Shown: positions 25,782 through 38,878 of the stretch, in pieces
Layout: each line of letters begins with the position of its first letter
Position numbering within the stretch: position 1 is the first letter of the stretch
From: Lucifuga dentata
Taxonomy: Eukaryota; Chordata; Actinopteri; Ophidiiformes; Bythitidae
DNA length: 64,000 bases
Direction: 5' to 3'
Assembly: GCA_014773175.1 (NCBI GenBank)
Contig: VXCM01001343.1
Location: 9,442-73,441 of the forward strand
Notes under the pieces: generated by a model
The model's database searches: none
The model's input: the letters and a program-made list of their open reading frames with translations, nothing else
What the model was told of the DNA's origin: nothing
Program-made: the position numbers and the translations under genes

Positions 25782-27450
25782 GCCTTTAACCATTTAGACA
25801 TTTCACTTTGTGTTCTTAGTATTTACATTTAGCATTGTTCATTCAGTGAAGCATTTTTCTCAGAAGCAATTCATTGTGATTTTCATCCAATCAATATTAA
25901 AATAGTTTCCAAAGTATCAATCCATTCTAAAATATTTTCAGCAATGAAAGCATTTTTAGCTGCACAACAATGCTTCGATCACGCTGTCATGCACAGCAAT
26001 TACTCAGGATTAGCACTGAAAACCACACCATAAACAGGTATTTCAAAGGTATTAAGAACCACTGTTAGACAGTAAAAGTTTATACGACATGCAATAATTT
26101 TGCAAAAACATCTAGGACCAGAGAGGAAAGGCAGATGTGTAAAGCAGCTTTGTACCCTGTTGCATAAATCACAAAATCTTAATTTTCGACAATACTAACT
26201 GAAATCTGTAACAGATGGAACATGAAATTGCAGGTCAGCAGTTGCCATTTATGAGTCTGCATGGTGGGTACTCTGGCCCATCTTACTGTCTATAGTGTTT
26301 GGCAAAGCTGCACTGCTATGAGATGTCAATGCAAAGCAGGATAAAATATTATAAGACTGTGACAGCACACTAAAAGCACAGCACACTAAAAACATTACTC
26401 TGATCCCTATTGACTTTGGAGAGACACTACAGTATAAAGGTTTTCATGGTGTAGCACAGTCTGACTCAACAAACATACCATTAAAGCATTATACCACTAT
26501 ATTTCATAGGACTAAATCTATGAATACTGACATTTGTCTTTGCTCTCAGGAAAGCTTGTTAGTCACCATTAACTATGCCTGTTGTTGGGAATATCATTTT
26601 CAATGTAAAATAAACGTAACTATTAATGTAACAAGGAAACATTATGAAAATAACATTTACATATATGTAGTTATACAAAAGCATAGATTTAGAGAAAAAA
26701 AGGTGCCATTTTTGTTGATCCAAATCAACATAAAAGCATGTAACACATAGCATTCTTAGGTTAGTCTCCAAAGCCTTGCTTGTTTGAGAAAGCAGGCTTC
26801 AAAGGAAAACAATCATACAGCCTTGTTACTCAAAACTATATCTACCGTTTATCATTACCATGACATGATCACTGATCTCAGCTAGTTGCTTTGCTCCTAA
26901 ATTGATCAGAGACACAAGCCTTTCCACTATATAAATTCAACAAACAATCAACCAGTTCTTCCCATGACTCAAGTCAAAATCAGATCAGTGATCAGTTAAG
27001 ACAAAGAAAAGAAGGGGATATATTTTTCATAGTAGTCAAAGTAAACTGCTTCTTATCTATTGATCACTTAAGCCATCCATTATCGTTAGTCCAGTCACCA
27101 TTTATATCACAGTAGTTTTACTTAAAGCTTGCTGGCTGGAGCCTCTGAGAAACAAAAGACCATAAATGCCACTGAGACAAGATGGGCTGATTTTGTAACA
27201 TAAAATACAAGATGATAAAAATCTAATTTACCACTAGATTAGAATGTCAAAGGTTATTCTTAGTATAATGATGCTTGGGAAGCCTCCCCAAGAGTGCATG
27301 ATTATAATCCACACAGTACACTTGAGCAGAGAGCAAATAGAGCATGAAGAGTTGTTTTTAAGCAATTAGTGCCTCATTATATGGAGATGCAAACAAGCTG
27401 TCAAATGACCAGTATTTACAGTCATTCCACCTGTAAACTGTTGCCAAAGT

Positions 27451-27492
27451 GACCTCCTCATGCATTTTTCCTTCAACATGCATGAGGAGGTC
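27451..27492 (-). other. Perfect 15-bp inverted repeat (RNA hairpin candidate)
   Basis: GACCTCCTCATGCAT is followed by a 12-nt spacer and its exact reverse complement. If the LIFR transcript extends here, it would form a stable stem-loop in the 3' UTR. Confidence 0.6.
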
Positions 27493-29007
27493 TCAGGGAA
27501 CAATTTGCAATGAACAGTCCCTTTTTCTAAAACATTTAGTGTTTGCCTAGATTTACATAAAGATAATACATTTCTAAGCACAGCAAATCCACATCACAGC
27601 AAATCTACATCAAATGCAAAATCTGCCAACTCTCTAAATTTAAAACAAACAACAGCCAAACAAATACAATATCAGAGTATCATTAGAATTATAATGTAAA
27701 AAAAAAAGTTTTAAAACTTCAGCACTTGACTACAAAAATGATGTTTGTACACTATGCTTAGTGTCAGTGGAATATGTACTGTATTTCCCATGCAATACAT
27801 TTCTGATCAGTTTTGATCTGCATTACTCTAAGCTATTCTATTGCTGCATTCTACATAACATGAGCAAGGCAGCGTGGGAAAAGTGACATGGTGCAAATGG
27901 ACTGGAAGCATAACATTTACCAAGGTAATTCAAACACTATGAATACCCACAAAGGTAATTCTCATTATTTGTTCATTATCAATCATAAACTCAACTGAAA
28001 AGCTCCTGGCTCAATCTCAAGGGACAATGACAAAACATGAGAAAAAACAAACACTGGCCTTAGTGTAAAACATGTCTTTCTTACAAAACCTTCTTACTGT
28101 GCTGCTTAATGAATACAAATCAGCAAAAACAATAAAAAGTAACACAACAGTTTGTTTGTTACGGTTACATTAGTTCATATTCATGTTATAGCTTATGAGT
28201 GTACTGTATATCCACTGAGCCAGTTATTCAGACAATTCCAGACTGTGATGTAAAGCACCACTCCAGTATCTATGTGAAATAATGATTATCATTATTTCAT
28301 TATCATTATCATTCATAAGTGCATCTTTCAATGAATAGCTCACCTTTCAGTAAGTCATTTGTGTACTGTAAAATAGATCAAATCTTTAAGGACAGCAGCC
28401 ACTTTAAAACTGATCAGAGTAGCTGCAATCTTTATGCACTTGGTCTATTTTGTTACCTTTGCCTCTTTATTTATTTTTACAACCAGTTTCTTTCTCTCCT
28501 TTCAGTAGCTTACCAGTTGTGTTCATTTTGACTGAACCATGCTTTTAGCTTTCTGTAGTGTTCATGACATTTCTAAGTTCATATCACAAAAAAATAAAAG
28601 CATTTGAAATCCAAATCAACTCTTATATAAACTCTAAAACACAGGTCATAACATCATTAAATGCCCACTGTGGAAAATCGCTGAGTATCACAGAAAGGCA
28701 GTAAGAGAATTAACAATGATCAAATATACTGCATTTGGCTTATGATATGCATGAAAGATTAAAAAAAATCTTCTCATAAAACTGACATATTATTTTAAGT
28801 GTTCATTTCCAACATGCAGAAATAAACATGAAGCGAAACAAATATTTCATTAAACTATGTTGCAACGTGTTTAGACCATGTGGACTAGGTTTGTTTGATG
28901 CATGACAGTGATGAAAAATGATGAGTCTAAGTTTCATGTATTTTTTTTTATGTCTTTTTTATAACCATTAACAACCCCCTGGTCTGGCTGCTAGTAGAGA
29001 GAGGATG

Positions 29008-32000
29008 TCATGGTTTTGTGGATGACATCAGGTTGGTGAACCAGGTTGCTGCAGATGATGACGCTTGATGTTTCCTGTCTGCATGTTCCCCTGACCCGCC
29101 ATCAGAGAGAAGAAACTGAGTGGATGCAATAGATGTGGGGGAGCCTAGAGAGGGTGCTTGATTTCTACTTTCCTCAGCCTCCTCGGGGGAGTCCAAATGC
29201 CAGGAGGTCTGAGGCTGGTAGCCCCCAGTAATAGCAGGCTGGTTGTCTGGAAAAGACTCAGGTGGAGCTAAGCCCAAGTTATTGTTTGCAGCTCCAGGGT
29301 GCATCTGGGGCTGATAACCTCCTCCTCCTCCATTTCCACAGCTGGCAGACAGATCAAGCTGAGGCTGGTGGCCCTCAGAGGAGCCCTGAGATTCAAGCTG
29401 GAAGACAAAGGAGGACCCTGAGGTCTGGATCCCAGTGTAGGTCACATCAGTGCATGCTGAATCTAAAGAAGATGCAGAAGAGGCTGAGGAGTCCGGGAAA
29501 CGTGGCCTTATAGGTCTCTCATCTACCACTTGGTTGTAGTAGCGTAGTGACGTTGGCTCATCTGTGTCAACTGGCTCATCTCCTATTCCCTGGCCTTCTT
29601 CATTTTCATCTTCTTCAGGAATGACAACTAGCACTTCTTTACTAGAATCCCACTCAGGCTTTTCTACAATATGGACCATACTGTGGGGAGATGGCTTCAC
29701 ATCCAATGGACCCTGTGAGACACAAAGTATTGAAATGTAACTGACTTAGTAGAGTTCAAGAGAAAAAAAAACCATGCAGCAATTTCTCACCACTGATGAT
29801 TCAAAACCAGAAGGCTACTTTACCTGTGTCGTGGACCAATCACCAGGCAACTTCGGCTCAGGTATGTCTGGATAGAACGCTTTCTTCACCCTGGTGATAA
29901 CAGAAAGCAAAATGTCATCTTGCAGCATACATTAGCAACTGTCACCATTAAAAACCTGCATCAAATCAAATACTATCTCCTAATAGCATCTCTTAACAGC
30001 AGTGTCGAGATTAAGCTACCCCTTATATTAGCTTTAGATAGTGAGATGGATATCTTTGAAAGTATTGCTCTGCTTGGCTTATATTTGTTGAAATTTAGGA
30101 AACACATAAGCACACTCATGCACGAACAGGAGAGAGAAGCATGAGTATATTGGTCTCACCATTTCCTTTTCTTGTAGCAAATGAAGGTGGCGACAACCAA
30201 GAACAATGTCATGGCTCCCAGAGAAGCCAAGATTTCTAGGATTAGCCAATCAGCTGAAAAGAAAACATGAATTACCATATCACTGATTATCAACCCTAAG
30301 AGACTTTAATCAAGGTGATCATTTTTCTTTCACTTTGACCATAAATTAGTGAGCATCTGTTGAACTTGTGATTACCTGCACATATTGTAACTAAGGCATT
30401 ATTTCTATGTAGCATAACTGAGGTTTCATTTTTTAATGTCCAAGTAGATTTAAAATAAAATCATGCTGTTAATTAGGACTCTAATAGCTCCAAGCTGTCA
30501 GGTACATACTGTATGCTTCCAGCGTTATAGAGGCAGTGGCGCCTGTGTTCTCGCCTGCTGAGGTGTACGCCTTGACAGTGAACTTGTAAGAGCCCTCCGA
30601 GAGGCCCTTCACTATGTAACTCCTGGTTCCTTGGTCTGACAGGTTGGCTAGGGGGAGAGATACAGGAAGGAAGGAAATGAACAGAGGAAGGATTGGGACA
30701 AATGAGACGGTGAGTTGTCAGTGTACAAAAATTGTAACTATATGTTTTTATTGAATATGTGATAACCTCAACAAGGAGTGCATGTTTATTAACTTTTTTA
30801 TATCACTCATTTAAAAGAGACCTCAAAACACAACCAGCAGCTGTACTTTATACAGAGGTGGCACCTAGCATTATGACATTTACCAATAAGTTTGAGTTTG
30901 GAGCCATTATTGATGTAAATGTTATAGCCTAGAAGAAACCCTCTTCTGCTGGTCAGTGGGATCTCTTCCCAGCTTAACAGAACGTCAGAGTCCTGTTGAC
31001 TGGTTGACAGGTTGAGGACATTACTTGAAGGAACTGTGAGAGGAAAGGAGAGAATATACAGTAACAGGGGAAGTTAGGAGGGTGAAGATTGGACAGAGGA
31101 CAAGAAGGAAGAAGGGTCAGCAACTGAAATGTACACTCTGATTTTTGAAATCACTGCTCCACCAAAAAGGATAATGTACTGTAACTTCCACGTGTTGCGA
31201 GCTTTTCTTACCCAGCTCCTGCATGTATCCCTGCCAACACTGCAACAACTCTGGGGCATCTGAGGAGCAGCTGTACACATAAAATGTGTATCTCACTCCA
31301 GGCTGGAAGTTGTCTAATGGAGAAAACAAAGATGATAATGTATTATACAGTATATTTTCAAAACTCTTATTTATGAGTGTTTAAGTTATGCTTGAGTAAT
31401 GAGTAAGTATGAGTAACACTGACAGACCCAATCAATAAATACTCTCTTTTCACAGAACTATATGGTCTTTTTGGATGAAAGGATGTGTCAAGCTTGTTGT
31501 ACCTGACTCAGCAGAGACATTGGTGTTTCCGGCCTTCACCTTGATCCACTCCACAGGGCAATCCTCCAGGCAAGAGGCATCTTGCCACTCTACCACATAA
31601 CCACAGCTGGCATTGGCATTGTTCTGCCAGAACAATGGGAAACTTCCATTGATATAAAATGCTCTGGAAACAGCAGGGAGCTTGATAGTTGTATCTGTAA
31701 AGAAAAACAAATTAAAACCTTGGCTGACTGGAAATATGTATCTGGACTGTACAACCCATTCAGACAAGGCATATCTTAGCTACTTAGAGAAGCACACAGG
31801 CCATGTTGCCACCTCACAATCATGAAATTATGCAGTTAGAGGTAAGTTCAGTGGTTGCAGCGTCCAGTCCCATAACTCAGTTACACTTCTTTGCATGGTT
31901 ACTGGGGGCATACTTGTTTGTTCCAGGCAGAAGGTTTTTCCAAACCTACTCAGAGGCGACATATTATGCATGTTCACCCAGGGACCTAAGTTCATACAAG

Positions 32001-34601
32001 GCAGAAATCTCCCCAAAATCAAATCAGAAGCTTTGTATTTCACATGTTTGACTGGGCAATAAAGCAAACTATGCAGGGAAGCATCACTTCCCTGCATAGT
32101 TCAGAGGTACACTCAGAGGTACACTTATTCGGCACATAACTAGCAAGGTGTGAATTTAGAGCAGAATATTTCTTCGTATACCCAGTGACTCACGAACAAG
32201 TATGTTGCTAGAGGACCAATGCAAAAAGAATATTATCCCTGTAATTCCCCCCATGCACTACTTTGCATGTTTACCAGGTGCTACTCAGACAATCTATATA
32301 TGCGGCACCCAACATAACTGCTCTGACTATTCCTGTCTTAAATATTAATGGACTTGACAATCCTCCAATCCTCATGAAGCTTTAATGGTATCCAGTCCTA
32401 CATAAATGTCACGGAAACTAAAGATCCTCTCAAAAGTAAGGAATTCCATGTGGAACAATTTATCAATCAATTAACAAGAAATCATATTTACATACAGAAA
32501 CTTTAGCAGGCCAATTCAACAGAGTTCCAACCATGAATTAACAGATATTAAAATAAATACAAAGACTATTCTCCAGACTATTCTGGCAGAGAAATAAATA
32601 ACAAGCTACACACACACAGAAGTGTGGGAATTCTATGGTAAAAGAATCTCTCAAATTAAAAAAGATATGGAAGTTCTGCCATAAATAATCTCCATAGCAA
32701 ACTACACACACATAAATGTGTTGGGAGTTTCTAACTTAAAGAAATCTCAAAGATCTAGTCAGCTGTTTTCCCTTAAATACTCAGATTACCAGAAATACTG
32801 TCTTGCAACATATGATCAGATAAACAGTAATAATTGGCTAAAACACTCCTGTGTAGGCCAGGATCCTCCAGGTCATGTGACTTTTATTGCTGTGCGAATT
32901 ACAGTAGCTGGCAGTGGAGATTTTATCCATCAACCTGGGTCTGTAATGGGTTTACTTTATTCATTGTGAAATGAGATCATTTCACCAATCATACTGAGAC
33001 CTTTTCAATGACACCAAACATGAATATTCTGTAACCTTGCATTTTTATAATACGTTATAATTAAATGTTGAAGTTTGGGTGCCACCACCCAAACCAGCAA
33101 GGGAGTATCCGGTCTGGGAGTCAATCAATCTTCCCCCTCAAGCAATCAGTATCTTTTGTTAAGGGTGGGGAACTTGCGAGCAGTCATAAACACACTCACA
33201 AAACCCCACTCAATAACAGATGAAAGAACAGTGGGATCAAACTATTAAACAAAGAATTGAAACTGAAAAATAAAGCCTTACAGTATCAAAAAATGTGCTT
33301 TTGAGAAAAAACAAAATAGAATCCTCTTGTGCTTTCTTACTGGCTTCATCTAGCTAATCACAGTATATGAAACCTCTCTGTTTTCTTCCACTCTCCCTCT
33401 TAAGTCTGAAACTTTCCAAACACTCTTACCCTCTGTTTGTGGAACAGAGGGAAAGAGTGTTGCCACATACCTGTCAAACGTAGAGGTATAACTACACTTG
33501 CAGGCTGTGACGCCCCAGCTGCATTCTTTGCTATGACGGTAGCTATGATCTTTTTGTAGCGGTCAGTAGCAATGTGTTTGAGGTTGACTGGCACACTGAA
33601 GGTATTCCGAGAAATAGTCTCTGTGTGCTGTATGTTCTGGTCAGGGCTCCACAAAGTCACTTCATAACCTGTGATTTGACCGTGGCTCTCTCTTCGTGTC
33701 AGAGGCTGGAAAAAAATAAAATAAAAGTGATGGAAGGAGGCAGACAGGCAGAGACAGAGAGAGAGAATTGAAAAGCTTTACTATCTGAGATAACATATAC
33801 ATTACTGTCCCCTACAGATGAAGAGGTTTTGTCCGTTTTGTAATTCTAGCTAGTTTAATTCAGTAAAGAAAAAGAACAATCACTAACCTTCCAAATGACC
33901 CTTCCGGTATCATCTCTGTTCATCCACTTCCACACATCAGGAGCTTCTGGAACTAAAAGAATAAATGAAATACAGTACAAATTACCGCTAAAATAGTATC
34001 TGTTAAGTTTGGTTGCTGCAGTTTTGATGGTTTCTGAGATCCAATGGTTACAGACAAAATTCAAAGAAAATTCAAATTGGTGGAAAATCTACCACTGCAG
34101 CAGCAGCAGCAGTTGTGTGCTAAAAGTCATTACACATAACTGTTTTGGGCATCCTGATAAAGTCGTTGTTCATGCACATCCAAGATAATCTCTGTATTTA
34201 AAGTAGAGATACCACAAATCAACATCTTACCATCGATACTGGTTCTGAAGGAAAATGAGTCGCTCCAGTCACCCCATTTCCAGAAGTTCTTCTGGGCTCC
34301 ACAGCGGACCTTAATGCTGTAATCATCATCAGGATGCAGGTCCAATAGAGCCGCGGATCGCAGACCAACACCAGAGAAGGTACGCTGTGGAGACAGACAG
34401 TATATTACATTTCATGACTGACTGGTACATTGAAGGACACACACAAATGGACAGAATGTTGGCTGAAATATGGAACGTGCCAAATCCATGGAAAGTGATT
34501 TGGCTGATAGTATGTTGTAACTGAAATGTGGCTTCTTTTTTTTTACCCAGTGGAAATGATATTGTCTGAGTGAGCTCTTCAGTGCTGTGCGCGTGCGCGC
34601 G

Positions 34602-34659
<58 letters not shown>

Positions 34660-37600
34660 CCACTGTAGCCAGACCAAAGGATGAAAACTGAATTTAAGAG
34701 ACATGTAGAGCAAATGATCACAAACTATTTAGTCAACAGCTGCACTTCTGCTAAAACACCCACATATTAATACACAAAGACAACTCACCATTGTAGTGTG
34801 CCAGTAGGAGGTGACTTCTACCTGGCAGACAAGAGCAAGGGCATCATAGCTGCTGTCCTTCCACTGCCACAGCACAGAAGCATTCCAGGCATGGACGACA
34901 GAGGTCAGATTAACTGGAGCTACTGGGCGGACTGAAAAGAAAGAAAGAGACAACGCTCAATCGAAGAAAAAGCAAAACTTCTGTATTTCTCATGAACTTT
35001 TTGTTATACATCAACTTGACAAGCACTACACATGAAGTTTATGAAAGATTTTGTTCTTGTTGCGACACCTACTTCTGTGACTAAGTTCGGCAGAGTCAAT
35101 GAGGCTGTACTGGCCCAGTGGATTCACAGCTACCAGTGTCCAGTTACCGTCCCACTGGTCCAGAATACACTTTGCCTGCTTCAGCTTCTTACAGGTCCTA
35201 CAATCAATAAAAAAAACAAAAAAAAAAAAAAAATTAAAAAGGAAAAAAAATAAACAGCAGGTTCTCTGAGACTGAAAATTAAGACAATATAAACCACTCC
35301 TTTTAAACATACAGTCCATCCTACAGATGAGGACACAGGCCCAGACACATGCATAATGTAACTTTTGTTCTGGCCAATGTGCGGACAATTCCTGTAAAAG
35401 GTTTGGCAGACGGCCATTCCCCTGTCACCGTTAAATGGACACTCAGAGGGATCAAGTGGTTACTTAGACTAAGTGCTTTTTATTCCTTGTGATCCTGTCT
35501 CCCAGTCGATATTTTCTGAAGAGAAAACGTCTTTTAGAGAGAAGCCGAGTGAACAGTCATAAATAATGCAGATATATTTCTCATAAAAAAGTCTCATAGT
35601 GCCACATCCTGGCTCAAAACCTGCTGTGAATCTGACTCAATAAGTCAGGTAGAATTAAGAACTATTATGACTTTCTACTGTGTGTTTCCAATAAATTGTG
35701 TCCCTACCGTTTATCCTGTTTTATGATCTTTTGTATTCAAGACAGATACTGATTAGACAGTGTGTTGTTTAATGTACAATAAGATAAGATATGATAAGAC
35801 AACATAAGATAAGACAAGATAAGAGATAAAAACACACAAGACATAAAACCTGCAGCATAAAAACCCATCTGTCATACCCCACACACACATTTATCTGCTA
35901 AATAAGTACAAAATACATGTTTGTAATCCATACATGCATGGCCAATGGTCACAATACAATCAACTCACTCTTTTCTCACTGAAATGATCAGTTAAACATG
36001 GTGACTTGCCCATTATGACTGTAAAGGTAAAGATAAAAACAAAACCATGTCTCAGAAATCTATTGCAATTTAATGCTCTGTCAATTCTAAGGAAAGTGAT
36101 GGCTGCTACTTGCAGATATATGCTATATATTTGCAGATATATATTGTGATATGCCAAACATGATCTGGACCCTATGTTTTTCACTTAACTGAATGAACAT
36201 TAGCAAAGTGAATTTGAAAGTGCTATTACTTTCTGTTGTTATTAAAACTGAGAGCCTTTTCCTGACATGTCGTACTGTACCATAAGGTTATGTTTATGAA
36301 TGTGAGTTCAGTACCTTCCATTCAGTGAGTAAAATGTCCTTCTCTTGCCATACAAGTGTGTGTCTCGTCCCTCATTCCACTGGCACACAGCTGATGTCAA
36401 GTCACCAGTCTCACACACCAAATCACTGGGCAGTGGTGGATCTGAGGGTGAAGATGACATGTAGAAACATGTTTACTTACTTAATCATGCACACAGAATG
36501 AGAAACTGTAAGGATATCAAATATAAATCTACAAGCATGTTGTTAAATAAGACTATTATTATTACCTACTGTTCCCCAAATCAAACACATTTTTGCATCA
36601 TCAGCATCATCAACTTCTTTAAGACCTTTTTATCCATGCAACTGTCTATCTTACATCCAACAAACACCACTGCTCCTGTCAGGATGACCTTCTGGTCATT
36701 GCTACAGATGACATTGGTTCCGGTGGGGCTTGAAGGTCCTTGATTAATCCTTGTGATGGCATAGCTTCGCCGACTCAGTTGTGTCACATTCATGGCTCTG
36801 CCTCTGTATGAAATGCTACCCAAGAGTTTCTTCTCTCCCACAATGCAGCAGAAGGTGGTGTTGGTTCCCACATGTACAATTTTGTCCTGTGGATACATAT
36901 ATGATCCCTCATTGCTGGGGAGATCCTTTCCTGAAGAAGGAGGAAAAACAAACAAACAAACAAACAAAAAAATAAAAAAAACAATGTTCAATAAATTGCG
37001 ATGGTAGACAAAAGAATATGTGGACAAAGATGAAAATGGAAAGAGATTAACAATTACTGTATATTGCAACCACGACAACACCTGGATGTAAAGTACAAGC
37101 ATGTTACTAGTCCACAATGTGTGGCATGCTTTTGTTAGTTACTGCATTACTAATTGTATTTAAAACCAAAACTATACTATAACCATATTCTTTAATGAAA
37201 TAGACAGTTTACTATACTTGTTATTCTCTGGGTTTTGGTGCACTTGTTTGTTGGAAGCCCTTAGTCTTCACTACGCTCCATGACTTTTGCATGTTGGAAT
37301 TATAATAACTAAAGGCCCTCTAACCTTGAAGTATCTGAGTGTCACTCCATCCGCTCGTGCTCTGCCCATCTCTAGAGCGGATTTTGATTGAGAGTGAGGT
37401 ACACTCCAGAGGTTCCCCTGAGGTCCAGTTCCACCGGTGCCGACCACTCGCCTGATCCATAGTCACAGAAATTGTCTCCTAATGTTAACACACAGAATAC
37501 ACATAATGTATAGCGAGAGAACAAACATGAACAATGAGAAATTGGCAGAACCAAGCAGAAAAACAAAACTGTGTCATCTACATTAAACAAAGTGCTGATC

Positions 37601-38214
37601 AGACTAATTTAGTTTATTTTACAAAATTGGAAAATTAATTAAATGTGATTTTAAAAGCCCCTGTTAAATGAGAATGCAACTTCTAAAAGACTTATCAAAG
37701 ACAAAAGGCCCTTACATAGAAGACAGTTTTATTGAGTTCAGTTCTTAGAATCATGAGGTCAACGGTTGTAGCTGCTCCTCCCAGCCAGGACAAAGACAGC
37801 TGCTGTGCATCCATGTTGGCTGACAGGCTCACCTGCTGGGGTACAGTAAGGACTGGAAAAAAACAGAAAGCCTATGTTTTATTTTTTGTTTGTAACAAAC
37901 CATGCACTGTATAACATTAAACTTAAATGTAGTCTTCTGATGTGCGGAACACGTCAGGTGGTACAAAAGATGTAAAAGAGGCAACCAACAGTAACCTCAA
38001 TAATCCACAGTGCAAAGCAAATTTAGAAAACTTCTATACAAAATGCAAACTGGTGAAGTATGAAAGTGTGGATGCTGGAATTTTCCCTTACAAGACTTAT
38101 GTTCTCACCATCTTTGGCATATGTATGTACAGTGGAGAGGCTCAGGAAAACAAAGATGAGCCAGACAACGCAACAGTTAGGCTTTGAGCCGGGATTAACG
38201 CTGCAGCAAGACAT
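29008..38214 (-). CDS. lifr: Leukemia inhibitory factor receptor-type cytokine receptor, complete, 17 coding exons, lacking domain D1
   Basis: Exons in order: 38214-38109, 37852-37716, 37478-37325, 36930-36655, 36441-36315, 35197-35073, 34931-34789, 34384-34231, 33952-33888, 33705-33471, 31694-31503, 31313-31212, 31033-30884, 30647-30510, 30253-30160, 29890-29824, 29712-29008; all GT-AG, in phase, about 989 aa. Exon 1 encodes a signal peptide; an in-frame TGA lies 21 nt before its ATG. Exons 2-3 match LIFR D2 (WNWTSGEPLECTSLSIKIRS, degenerate WSxWS as SGWSD). Exon 4 is the Ig domain (YPQDKIVHVGTNTTFCC). Exons 5-8 form the second cytokine-receptor module, with four Cys and WKWGDWS for WSxWS. 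Exons 9-14 are three fibronectin III domains; exon 15 is the membrane helix ending CYKKRKW. Exon 16 carries box 1 (FYPDIPEP) for JAK binding. The last exon has two YQPQ STAT3-docking motifs and a LIFR-like end (SLGSPTSIASTQFLL, TWFTNL). The protein should partner gp130 at the plasma membrane. The layout resembles OSMR but the tail is LIFR; the teleost paralogue (lifra or lifrb) is unresolved. Confidence 0.9.
31800..33390. other. Largest LIFR intron interior, unclassified
   Basis: Between the exon ending at 33471 and the one starting at 31694 lies about 1.78 kb without exons. It contains the hairpin at 32068-32100, but no recognised open frame or transposase. It may include an unclassified non-autonomous element. 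Confidence 0.4.
32068..32100. repeat. Perfect 14-bp inverted repeat with 5-nt loop in LIFR intron
   Basis: ACTATGCAGGGAAG, CATCA, then the exact reverse complement. It is followed at once by a 12-bp direct tandem repeat (TCAGAGGTACAC twice, 32101-32124). Such clusters often mark an end or centre of a small transposon, but no family was recognised. Confidence 0.7.
34604..34654. repeat. (CA)n microsatellite
   Basis: About 25 CA units preceded by a GC/GT-rich purine-pyrimidine stretch (34587-34603), together an alternating tract able to adopt Z-DNA; in a LIFR intron. Confidence 0.95.
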
Positions 38215-38322
38215 GATGATCAGCTCTTCGATTCAGCATCTGCAGATCCCAGTGTGGTGGTTCTCTCCCCTACAGCCACAACACGCCAAACATTCTGATT
38301 CAAAACACAGACAAAGGGCCAC
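38215..38322 (-). other. 5' UTR part of LIFR coding exon 1
   Basis: A good acceptor (TCTTTTCCCACAG) ends at 38323 on the minus strand, so about 108 nt of untranslated sequence precede the ATG in this exon. At least one non-coding upstream exon is implied but could not be located. Confidence 0.55.
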
Positions 38323-38635
38323 CTGTGGGAAAAGACAGCAGGAGAGGAATTATGTAGGCAATGTTATAATGAATCTGCTAGAGATCTCCTAAAGCTCAGC
38401 ATGAAGGAGCAAGGAAATCAATCCCTTTCCTGATCGATCGAGTAAAGACTTATCAGCTAACAGGAAAGCAATTTAGATTAAAGTAAACTTGTTTAACACA
38501 CAGCACAATAAAGTGCCTCTGCTGAGAGCTGCTGGTGCGAAGAGACTGTGACACTGAATTCATGTCGAAGTAATATCTTTTTAAATTTATGGAACATTCT
38601 GGCACGCACAGTAATGAGTCATTTATCAAACAAAA

Positions 38636-38676
38636 TCTTGGAATTGCCCCTTGAGGGATAAATAAAGTTGCATCAA
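38636..38676 (+). mobile_element. LINE 3'-tail-like fragment
   Basis: A segment of the type ATTGCCCCTTGAGGGATAAATAAAGT matches the common 3' end seen on fish LINE copies. Only the tail is present. Confidence 0.4.
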
Positions 38677-38761
38677 GAACACCTGTGGGGATTTGGCAAG
38701 TTTTATTCTTCTGCTACTGGGAGGGGTAACAATCTGTTGAAGTTCTTCTTAGCAGCAGCTA

Positions 38762-38835
38762 CAATCCATCCATCCATCCATCATCCTCTGCTCATCCGGG
38801 TCCTGGTCACGGTGGCAGCAGACTAAGCAGACCGG

Positions 38836-38838
<3 letters not shown>
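38762..38838. repeat. Dispersed fish repeat fragment with (CATC)n
   Basis: Four CATC units lead into CTCTGCTCATCCGGGTCC and a GGCAGCAG...CTAAGCAG motif that recurs widely in fish genomes. Family assignment is uncertain. Confidence 0.45.

Positions 38839-38840
<2 letters not shown>

Positions 38841-38874
<34 letters not shown>
38841..38874. repeat. (CA)n microsatellite
   Basis: About 17 units upstream of LIFR. Confidence 0.95.

Positions 38875-38878
<4 letters not shown>

Larger units (their letters stand above)
25760..29007 (-). other. Probable long 3' UTR of the LIFR-type gene
   Basis: The sequence is AT-rich, has no supportable exon in either strand and no recognised transposon, and lies directly beyond the receptor stop codon. 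Mammalian LIFR also has a long 3' UTR. It includes a perfect 15-bp-arm hairpin (27451-27492). The extent is inferred. Confidence 0.45.

Noticed and set aside
29262..29513. Plus-strand open frame opposite the LIFR tail exon
   Set aside because: Antisense shadow of a GC-richer coding exon.
29008..38214. Calling the receptor OSMR
   Set aside because: Domain count fits OSMR, but the Ig segment, the YQPQ motifs and the GSPxSIxSxQFL...FTN end match LIFR; OSMR tails differ.
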